A DNA stretch of 64,000 nt from Lepraria neglecta (lineage: Eukaryota; Ascomycota; Lecanoromycetes; Lecanorales; Stereocaulaceae): NCBI GenBank assembly GCA_033220425.1, contig CM065650.1, positions 930,001-994,000 on the forward strand, in the 5' to 3' direction. Under the pieces are notes generated by a model that was not told where the DNA came from, searched no databases, and saw nothing but the letters and a program-made list of their open reading frames with translations. The first letter of the stretch is position 1, and every line of letters begins with the position of its first letter. A program made the position numbers and the translations under genes. Positions 37,101 to 46,426 of this stretch are shown piece after piece.

Positions 37101-39232
37101 AAAGCAGTACACCCATGCAGAGCCCCACAATGCATCTTGTGGGCCGTATCAATGGCATGTACACATCCATCAAAAAACCCATAATCGGCGTCGAGATGAC
37201 GAATGCAGACACCAATGCCTCGGATAAGCTCAACACTGCAGATGATCCCGGCCAGCAGACAGCTGTTGACCTTGATGTGCCAATGTCTGGTGCGGATAAG
37301 GACTCAACACTGGATATCGAGATGTGTTCAATGAAGCAGGCAACGCAGGAGCCCCAGCAAATGGATATTGATATCCAGGCTTCGCCGCCTATAGTTCAAG
37401 ACCTCTTTACTGGCGTTGGGTTTAACGCCGAAGATGCCAAAGCCGGTGCTCAGGAGCGGGAGTCCACATTTCAAGTCTCTGGTGTTAGTATGGTAGAAGT
37501 ACCATCTATAGAGCACGTTGAGGCGACACGAGACATGCCGCCACTACACGACAACGAGAGAGTAGAATCTCCGGGCTTACCGATACCGCAGTCTTCCGAA
37601 GATGATAGAAGTGAACGAGAGCCCAACGCTCAGGATCTCCCGTTGATGGAAAAGGATAAGAAATCTTCCATGAGAGACCTTCGGACTTCCACTGAACCGG
37701 ATCTCCAGGCGAATACTATTTCACCGCAGCCGGTACCGGTAGAGTATCAGCCGATGTACCGATCTCCCTCCGTGAAAAATGAACATGCATCGCCAACTTC
37801 TAACCCTACATCCAACGACCAAGTTCAACCTTCTCCGCTTATCAGCCGAACTACGTCAATGGACATTCCTATGCCGGACGCAGAGAAGAATATACAGCCA
37901 ATGACGCCCAAGTCAGCAACAGCCATCGAGGGCGTGTCATCTACAGCACCTGCGAACATCTATGACAAGTTCAAGGCAGCTTACCCTAAGTATCCTGGAA
38001 GCATAAAGCATTTTGTCGCTATATGCAGGAAGATCAGCAACCTTGTGAAAGCGAGTCAAATGGAGCACCAATCTCTGTGGGATGACTTCATCATCAGACA
38101 TAAGGTTGAATACGCCCAGTATCTCAATCGATGTGCTGAAGAGGCTGAAGATGCACTCCCTTTCGAAGAATTCTACCGTACTGAGATTGATGAGCCGCAA
38201 TACAACAGTCGCGTGATTACCAGTCGAAATTTGGAGGAGGTTCTATCTCTCATTCCCACGACAGCTCATGTATCCAAGAAAGAATCAGAAAACAAGGGAC
38301 ATGGCAAAGTCAAGGGCGGTGACAGAGCTCGTGCCCAGCTAGATCAATCAAAATTGTCCTCGAAGTCTACCGGTTCCAGCGAACAGGCACCAGTCATCGA
38401 CCTTACGGGAGAAGACCGGAGAGCTCGTCATGCGAACTTGATAGAGACAACTCTCAAAGGCTTGCCAACCAGCAAGAAGCCAACTAGCCGGCGTTCTCTT
38501 CCATGGAGTGATCATGTCCCGCCGCCTAAAACCAGTGTCACTCAAGGCTCCCCAGGTTCAAAGCAACATTCTCGGCTCAAAGACTTCATCGAGACCCCTG
38601 GAGGTTCCCGCAGCAATGTGTACAAGCCTACAGCCAAGAGCATCGAAGATAGAAATGACTCACCAGATTCCTGCGTAGCAAGCATCAGATCGGCTTGGGG
38701 GGTCGGGGCGCACGATGTGTTAGCGTCCCATTACTTTGACAAGATCAGCCAAAGGCAATTGCATTTGATGAAGGACATCGCGGAAAATGTGGATCTTGCT
38801 GAAGGAAGACGTCTGATCGAGAAGCAGATACTTTCACGTTCAAAGCGCGTATTGGGAGGAGGCGCTCCATCGACATTGACGGATGCGGATTTTGAGGCTG
38901 TTAGAGAAGCTGTCCTGCGACGGAAGGCGACGGCGGCTGGAGGTCAGAGCAGAAAGTCTCGTGCTGGTGATAACTCGAGTATGGCAATATCAAAACCTCT
39001 CTCTGTGCCTCAGGCTAATGCAGCAGAGGTGCTTCGAGACACGAGCGGGCCCGATGATTGGTGGCGAGATAATGACACTCCTTTCAAGACCTTTGCTAGA
39101 GCCCACACTGCAATCCAAGAGGGAAAAGGCAACAGCTTCGCCAAGTCGGCAGATTGCGGTGAGAAGGGGCGAGGAGGAGGAGATCTGGAGGTGCAGATGA
39201 AGAAGGTCGACATCTTGGGCTGGAAGTTGTGA
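34106..39232 (+). CDS. TPP1/Est3-type OB-fold telomere protein with two C2H2 zinc fingers
   Basis: Exons 34106-34291, 34347-35409 and 35460-39232 (introns 55 and 50 nt) total 5022 nt, 1673 residues. The first 160 residues follow the TPP1/Est3 OB-fold pattern: a WI motif (HEWIGKTI), a strand ending VTFEEPLQATVSDG, a GLIQLLDFEI strand and LTLFVEDFKSV; human TPP1 has the same order (WI, VSDG, GRLLLL, VDRF). Residues about 583-645 hold two C2H2 fingers (C-x4-C-x12-H type, starting CRAIACEKTY and CNIKDCRKSY). Near residue 1260-1360 is a helical block with HFVAICRKIS and LWDDFIIRHK, and the end carries DDWWRDNDTPFKTFARA. Long Ser/Pro-rich disorder joins these. The OB fold would cap telomeres and recruit telomerase; the role of the fingers is unknown. 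The family call rests on motif reading only. Confidence 0.72.
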
Positions 39233-39573
39233 TGTGATATAGCTATAGCATGATGTGGCATGGAGCTTCTGAGGTGTGCATTATGAGCGTGGTGGTTGTC
39301 TTACTCTACCTACTGTGCATTGAGCTTGCAATTTAGCGAGTACTTCCTGGCATTAGATACCCGCTTGTAGCATTTAGCTTCGTATACAGAAAAAATCAGT
39401 AATGAGCAAAGGTTGAGATGAACTTTCCACACTGTAGTAGACAAGAATAGCTTCGTCCACGCTATTTCTACTAAATCGGTCATTTTCTCATGCAGACAGA
39501 GGCAATTGGATTGAATAATATATTAGTAAATAGCAAAAACTCTATATCTGTTGGCCAACTAAAAGTCCAAAAA
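39233..39573. other. Intergenic region before tRNA-Val
   Basis: 3' flank of the TPP1-like gene; AT-rich, without coding potential. Confidence 0.4.
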
Positions 39574-39660
39574 GGCCGTTTAGTATAGTGGTTATTATGT
39601 CTCCTTTACAGTCTAACCTGCTGGCGGAGAAGGTCGCATGTTCGAGCCATGCAACGGTCA
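39574..39660 (+). tRNA. tRNA-Val (anticodon TAC), with 14-nt intron
   Basis: The acceptor arms GGCCGTT and AACGGTC pair over seven positions (one G-T), followed by discriminator A. The D arm contains AGTATAGTGGTTAT, the T arm is GCATG-TTCGAGC-CATGC. The anticodon arm is TCTCC-TT-TAC-A interrupted one base after the anticodon by a 14-nt intron (39611-39624) before C-GGAGA, the canonical eukaryotic intron site. The core matches valine tRNAs with TAC anticodon. A run of five T's at 39663-39667 can end Pol III transcription. Confidence 0.88.
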
Positions 39661-39662
39661 AA

Positions 39663-39667
39663 TTTTT
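39663..39667 (+). terminator. Pol III T-run terminator after tRNA-Val
   Basis: Five consecutive T's start 3 nt after the discriminator base of the tRNA. Confidence 0.7.
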
Positions 39668-40000
39668 GCCATTTTGCCTATTGAGCTTGCCATCTCCATT
39701 GCTCCTACCTTTTTGATGGAACTGAGGAGGAGAGATGGTTGTTAGTGGTTGCCATTCCTAGGCGAGGAGGAGCGGCTCTCTCGCTTGGGTGACTTCTCGA
39801 GAAAATTTGCCTCCGCTCACTTCTTTTGTCTGCCAACTCAACCATGAGAACCATCAACAATGCAACGGCTTTCGATTCGGCCGGATTGATGCCTGCAGTC
39901 TATCAATGACTAAGTGGACCAGAGTCTGGTCTACTGCGTTCTCTACCAACAGGCGGATGACCGATTAGGACCAGTCCTGGCATGCGAACGAGGCCACAGG
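39668..40000. other. Intergenic region tRNA-Val / WDR6-like gene
   Basis: About 330 bp with the presumptive promoter of the WDR6-like gene; no TATA box is evident and nothing else is seen. Confidence 0.4.
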
Positions 40001-43000
40001 ATGGCTGACCTCCTGGAGGTCAGTCTCCCGCATCTAGCTTTTTGAGCGTAGCTTACTTTACTGCGTGGACAGTTCAATAGTATCATCAACCCGATCACTG
40101 CCTTGGCCTTCTTGCACTTGGATCGTCTCTACATTCTCGCTGGCGAGGGAAAAGTTCTGAGGGTATTTGACCATGCCGAAAATGAGCTTGTTCTATCTTA
40201 CGGCATTTTCCATTCCGAGCCGGTCCATGGCATTGTTTGCCATGGTATTGGTTGTGCGATTGAAGAAAAATCCCACAATATAACTTCCTGCACTGCTATG
40301 GTCTTGCTATGGGGCGGCAAATCGATATCTGTGCTTGAACTCCATTTTATGAACGACTCGACTCGCGATGTGCATGTCAAGACGCTTGTTCCCGAGTCGG
40401 TTCTCCCCGACAGGATATTACATGGCTGCTACTACCATGAAAATGCTGATGAGTCCATCAACGATTTGACAAATCCTGATTTCTATCTCGTCACTGCGCA
40501 CAACGAGCTCATCTCGTTGAAGATACATGGAGGCCCAAGTGGTGAACCGCCGCATAATGTTCAGACTGCTTCAGCGGGTCCATATTCCATGCTTTACTCT
40601 GCGCATATGATCACAACCGCCACTGGCCGTGTTCTCATCGCCGCAGGGACTTTCTTCGGAGAGATCGTGGTGTGGTCTTTCAAGTACGGTATTAACCCCT
40701 CTGCGACACATCACATCTTCCGTGGCCATCAGGGATCTGTCTTTGGTGTCCAAATCTCTGAGGAGGCGAAAATTGGCACCGTCCAACGCGTTTTAGCAAG
40801 CTGTAGTGACGATAGAACTATCAGAACATGGGACATCTCTGAAACGAACAATCAACTAACGCCAGAGGAGATCCAGCCTACCTCGGAATCAGGATTCGGT
40901 GCCACCACCTCCAAAGCTGATTCGGTCAAATGCCTTGCCACAACCATGGCCCATGCGTCCCGCATCTGGGGTGTGCGGTTTTTGCATCACAAGGACGACT
41001 CTTGGGGGTTGCTATCATATGGAGAGGATGCCACTGCACAGACCTGGATACTGTGTCCGAAGCCCATCAGAAAAGCGTCATCACTGCAGGCAAGTCCTCT
41101 ACGATTCGAGTTACGACATCAAACAACATACAGATATCATTTTGGGAAGAGCATATGGGCTGCAGCAATCCACAACGAATCGACAGACAGCTGCTTAGTC
41201 TCTACTGGCGGGGCTGATGGACGAATTACCTCCTATCATCCGAAAATGAAAGCATTAGGCTTGCACTCTCAAGCCTTATCATGTCAGTTCACAAACGAAG
41301 AAGCTTATGCGCGACTGCCAGCTGATCCGCACCTCCCCAACGGTTCCGATACCCCCGTCTCCATGAAACAACCTCAAGCCTCGGCAGCACTTATTTTCGA
41401 CGCCTTAAAAGGCGACTGGAAACTTTCGCGGACGATCTCAGACGGCCTTTCTTCTGATCCTGCGGGCGACTTTGAAGGGACCGCAGCCTTTGAACCCAGG
41501 AAATCTTCAGACAAGTCCTGTGATGCCGAATACCTATACTCAGAGAACGGAGAATTTACCACCATTCAAGGCCTCAAGCTCAAAGCTAATCGCCAATATA
41601 CATGGCGATATAGCAAGAACCAAAACATCGTCACCGTCTATTTTGTCAAGACAGACGGTAGCGAGGCTGTAGACTACGACTTTCACACTCTGGGCCTTGG
41701 TAATTTGGACACTCAAAGCCTGGAAAATTCTCGGAATGCAGAACCTTTCGAGGTAACAGCAAGTGGGCAACATACCTGCGAAGCGGACGATTATAAGGTA
41801 GATTATACCTTCCGAATGAAGTCTACTTCGGTAATAGACCAGTGGACTGCAAAGTTCACAGTCTGCGGACCAAGGAAAAATTACATAGCTGTATCCAATT
41901 ACACCCGAAACGATGAATTGTGCGGCGACTCAGAAAGCAAAGAATCCAGAGTTGAGGTTATTAACCCCCCAAACTCCCCAACGGACGGGAGAAACGCTGG
42001 GAACTAGCCAAGCCTGGCGCTTTCAAGACATATACTTGGCTTAGTGAAACTGAGTTTCTAGCCTCCACAGAACATGGGGTCATCTTGGTCGGCACCGTCA
42101 ACCACAATAGCAGAAATGGCCCACATCCGGTGCCATTAATTTCCTGGGCCAATGTCGGCTACCAGACAAGCTTGAAGTCCTCGTGCATTGCAACAAGTGT
42201 CCGGTCGATGGGTATAGTCTTGCTCACTGGCTCAGAAGGCACGATATGTCTCTATCAGCACTCGATCAAAAAAGTCTTGGCTATCCACCAGCTTCCAGGC
42301 AAACTGACGTATCTTGGAGCCCAAGGCTTGCGGTTGAATTGGGCTAATTCCTCACGGGCTGACCCATCGACTAGCGATAAGGCCCTAGACCCTCAAACGA
42401 ACGGATCTAGCCCCCTAAAGGACGGCTCGACGGGATTACGAGAAGTTGGCGTGGTCGCTAAGTGTCTGGGATCATCGATGATTTTTCTGATATTGCTTCA
42501 ACATTTAGATGGCTGGCCATACGTCATCAGAGAACTTGAAGACAAATCCCCGGGTTCCTTCGTCGTTACAAGCTCATGTTTTGTCGAAACTTCGGTTCAA
42601 CTCCTGATCCTAGGATCGCGCCGTGGGCAGCTAGCCGTCTACAACCGCTCAGGATCGTTGCTACGTCCAAGCAGTAGCCATACTGCCCGGCCACATAACG
42701 ACGCCATCACCTCGATTACGGTCGTTGCGAGCGATTTTCTAGCATGCGAAGTCGGCCAGATCATTTTTGCAACCACGGGCAGAGATGGGACATATAAGAT
42801 ACATAGTCTGACTATCAATCAAATGGAGCAACGCGATGACGACCGTGTCATTGAATTGAAAACCTTGAACAACTGCAAACTTCCTTTCGGACCCTACATT
42901 GAAGGCGCATACCTTGATTTCTTCACACAACACCTGTTCATTTGGGGCTTCCGCAGCACCCAATTCGTTGTATGGAACGAATCTCAGAAGGCTGAAGTAT

Positions 43001-44298
43001 TGAGTGTAGAGTGTGGAAATGCTCACAGAAACTGGGATTACGTGGCTCACGAAGATGGAAAGGGTGGAGGCAGCTTCGTCTTTACCAAAGCTTCACTGTG
43101 CTGCATCTACTTTCAGGAGGAAGCTTCACATCGTGTCCTCCAGTGCGGAAGCCATGGGCGTGAAGTCAAAGCATTGGCTCTGTCTCGGTCGTCTCAAGCA
43201 ATTGAGGACCCGAGGTCTAGATTCCTTGCCACTGGGGCGGAGGATACTGCAATCCGTATATTCGGCCACGAGCCACCAAACGTAATGCCCAGGTTACACT
43301 GCCTGAGAATCCTGACGGATCACACGACGGGTATCCAGCAGCTCTGCTGGTCCGAAGATGGACAACGACTTTTCAGTGCTGCCGGCTGTGAAGAATTCTT
43401 TGTCTGGCGTGTTACGCCGATCCAATCTATTGGGCTTGGCGTGTACCTCGAGGCACGTTGTCCGACTGTGACAGATTCCTCCGATCTCCGAATTATGGAT
43501 TTTGAGGTGCTTCTGACACCAATCGCTCCAGGTACGGCTACGAATGCCGAGAACAAGGCTTATTTCTTGATTATGGCATACTCAGATTCGTCTGTACGAG
43601 TCTATTGCTATTCCTCCTGGCTAGAAAACAAATTCGACCTGTTATTCACCGGATTTCACGAAACACACTGCCTCACTCAGGTAAAAAGCCTTCGCTCTGG
43701 TCTTCAACAAGTGCTCGACCTATGTACCGCAGGCACAAACGGCGTCCTAGCTCTTTTACAGCTCGACACCAGGAAGGGCCCTAGCATTTCAACTTCCTTA
43801 CCTCTGCGGAGTCTGCAATGGTGCACGCAGCTCGACGTCCACAAAAACAGTATCAAATCCCTCGACGTCATACCCTTTTCCCCAACAGAGAGCATTATTG
43901 CAACAGGCGGCGATGACGGAGATATATGGCTCACGTACATGAGATTCCCGGATGAAGGTTGTTCTGGTGGACCGCCGAGCCTTGTCTCAAAGCGCATTAA
44001 CCCTGCTCACGCAACAGCCGTCACTGGTGTCGCCTGCCTTGTGGCGATCGGAATGCAGGAAAGGGGAGTCTTTCTCCTCGCAAGTGTGGGAACCGATCAA
44101 CATTTAAAGGTCTGGGAAATCACCATTCCGAAGGGTGCTGGTACGGATCAAGTCAGGTTTAGGTTGCGTTCGGATGTACACACAAGCGTGGCAGACGCCT
44201 CTTCACTAGGACATTGTTGGGATGAGGAGGAACAGTTATGGCTTTATGTGGCTGGCGTTGGCATGGAGATCCGGAGAGTGAAGATTGAGGACGCTTGA
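40001..44298 (+). CDS. trm734: WDR6/Trm734-like WD40 protein with embedded DUF6314 domain (one apparent frameshift)
   Basis: A 6-codon first exon (40001-40018), a 54-nt intron and a long second exon from 40073 give an N-terminus (LEFNSIINPITALAFLHLDRLYILAGEG) typical of WDR6, the partner of the tRNA 2'-O-methyltransferase Trm7 for position 34. WD repeats include HHIFRGHQGSVFGVQ, VLASCSDDRTIRTWDIS, GLLSYGEDATAQTW and, later, FLATGAEDTAIRIF, QLCWSEDGQRLFSAAG and IIATGGDDGDIWL. Residues about 446-618 (41388-41912) are not WD repeats but fit DUF6314 (GDWKLSRTI, FEGTAAF, YTWRY, HTCEADDYKVDY, GPRKNYI). Right behind it the frame changes at a run of six C's (41965-41970); one extra C would rejoin both parts, and no splice pair with the right phase was found. 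It is either a homopolymer error or a real lesion. Confidence 0.85.
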
Positions 44299-44788
44299 TC
44301 GGAGGCTAGTCCTTGTACATTGATTAATGGGACATTCCTACGGCTGTACTCATATGGGCAGGAAGGCGAGCTAGTCCACAGAGCAAGGGACGGATATCCC
44401 TACAGAGACAAGAGTACTGGGCTAGGACCCAGTGATAGATTTATGAACAAGGTTTTTCTTAGTCAGGGACTAAGCGGCAGCGCATTCCATTCTAGGCTAA
44501 GCCTTGACCTGTCAGCGCATTCGGAATTAGCACAATAGCATCAGCCTCTTGCTGACTATTCACCGGTGATAACTTTAGATATTATAAAATGTAGTATTTT
44601 CTTCCCGGGGTTTGCGTTATTCACGATTCTTACAGAAAGCCAATTCTTTTCTCTCGCCAGTATATAAGAAGAGAAACACACCCTTCCGATTCCTCTTCTC
44701 CTCATTCAATACAATATCATACCTTCCCTTGCTGTCCGTAGTCCACTGTAACCAACACCATCCACTTGTTAGTTCTCTTCCCAAAACA
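44299..44788. promoter_or_regulatory. Promoter region of the MDR oxidoreductase with TATA box
   Basis: A TATATAAG element at 44661-44668 stands about 120 bp before the start codon at 44789, preceded and followed by pyrimidine-rich sequence usual in fungal promoters. The upstream part is the 3' flank of the WDR6-like gene. Confidence 0.6.
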
Positions 44789-46175
44789 ATGAAAGAAGTC
44801 ATGGTCCACCCCTTCCCCGAGCTCCATACCACAATCCACAATGTGCCCATCCCAACTCCTGCTGCTGGCGAAATTATTATTAGAGTGTCTGTAGCGGGAA
44901 GTAATGTCAAAGGTATACATCTCCACTACCTCTCCCCCTCCTCTCCAATTGCCCTCTTCAAATTCCCCCTCCTCTTTCTAAATCGTCCAACAAGCTCATC
45001 AAATTCGCAGATTGGGCACATCTACAATCCCTTCATCGCTCCCTTAACAGTGGCGACGACATAGCCGGCACAATTCACGCTCTCGGTGACTGCGTCAGCG
45101 AGTTCAAAATCGGTGATAGAGTAGCGGCTATGCATCGTATGCTCAAGCCTGGTGGGGCGTATGCTGAGTTTGCTGTTGCGCCGGCTAGTACAACACTCTT
45201 ATTGCCAGAGAAAACGTCTTTTGAAGGTCAGTCCAGTCACTGATCTATCTATCTCAACTCCTAAAGCCATCGAAGTCTCTTGAGCGTCGCTGGGGATATT
45301 GGGAGTTTGGTTGGCTGATTGATACTGAGGTGTGAGCAGAAGCAGCGACGATGCCACTTATAGTTCTGACGGCAGCACTCACACTCTTCCGAAGACAACA
45401 CCTCCCACCACCTTGGACGCCAATGCCAGCTTCTTCGTCACCGGCGCCATCCCCATCACCACTGAGAGTCTACGGTCGTCCGTTCCTTCCACCGTCCTGG
45501 TCTCCCGTTCTGCCTTACTCGCTACCGAGACCGACACCACTAATCATCTATGGCGCTTCCTCAGCCCTCGGATCCTTTGCAATCAAGTTGGCCAAAGCAT
45601 CGAATATCCACCCTATCATCGCCATTGCTGGCGCTAGTCACGCGTATGTTGATACGCTTCTCGATGCTTCCAGAGGAGATAGGCTCGTTGACTATAGAAA
45701 TGGTGCTGAGAAGATGAAAGAAGACGTCAAAACCGCACTGAACGGGCTGGTAGCGAGAAATGCCATTGACTGCATCAGCGCCAACGGCACCTGGGTAACA
45801 TTGACGCAACTCGTTGATCCGAACGGTGGTATCGTCTCCGTCGTCTCTGGCGTGAATAGGTACGATGAGTCTGAGATTCCGGAAGGTGTGAAGGTATTGT
45901 ATACGTATGTGGGAACTGTACATGATGGTGCCTATTTGCCTTCTATGCCATGTCAGCCGGTTGATAAGGAGGAGGTGAGGGGGGATGTGGAGTGGGTCGG
46001 GGGGTTTGTGAGGTATTTGAGTGGGATGTTGGGGAGGGGGGAGGTTGGTGGGCATCCTTTTGTGGTTGTACCCAAAGGGTTGGAGGGGGTGGAGGGGGGG
46101 TTGAGGAGGTTGAAAAATGGGGAGGCGGGGGGGAGGAAGTTCGTTTATCGGGTTGGGGAGGAGGTGGGGGAATGA
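44789..46175 (+). CDS. Zinc-independent medium-chain dehydrogenase/reductase (quinone or enoyl reductase type)
   Basis: Exons 44789-44912, 45011-45226 and 45340-46175 (introns 98 and 113 nt, both phase 1) give 391 residues. The GroES-like N-terminal half carries the family marks PAAGEIIIRV, SNVKDWAHL, GDDIAGTIHALGD, FKIGDRVAA and GGAYAEFAVAP; EAATMPLIVLTAAL opens the second half and YGASSALGSFAIKLAK is the NADPH-binding glycine motif. The cysteines and histidines that bind zinc in alcohol dehydrogenases are absent, placing it with quinone/trans-enoyl reductase-like enzymes of secondary metabolism and detoxification. Between LFRRQHLPPPWTP and PTPLIIYG lies an extra Pro/Ser-rich stretch of about 36 residues not expected in the family. 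The 3' end is extremely G-rich. No biosynthetic cluster surrounds it, so substrate is open. Confidence 0.87.
46025..46170 (+). repeat. G-rich tract with G-quadruplex potential
   Basis: Many runs of three to seven G's on the plus strand at the 3' end of the MDR gene, coding a Gly/Glu/Arg/Val-biased C-terminus. The opposite strand reads as a Pro-rich frame that is not a gene. Confidence 0.7.
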
Positions 46176-46426
46176 ATGAGGGGCAATGATATGTGATAAA
46201 TTTTGGATACTTTGTAGACAACAGTTGTAGAGCAGTGATAGAAAAGTTGACTTATTGAGGGCTAGATAATCCGTTATGAAATATGTCTTTTACGAATGAA
46301 AAGGTACATGAAGACTTTTCATGAGCGGTGAGAAGATAACTGTTATTAGTATAACATTTTAGAATGAAATGGTATGCGAAGAACATCAAGTAGCGATCCT
46401 CATTTACTGAGAGACGCGGTCGTTCA

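Noticed and set aside
41957-42007. GT..AG intron (51 nt) to explain the frame change in the WDR6-like gene.
   Set aside because: Its length is a multiple of three, so it does not move into the needed frame.
42300-44298. Second half of the WDR6-like gene as an independent WD40 gene.
   Set aside because: It has no own start region and continues the propeller of the first half; joining needs only one base.
45943-46221. Minus-strand Pro-rich frames at the end of the MDR gene.
   Set aside because: Complement of the G-rich 3' coding tract.
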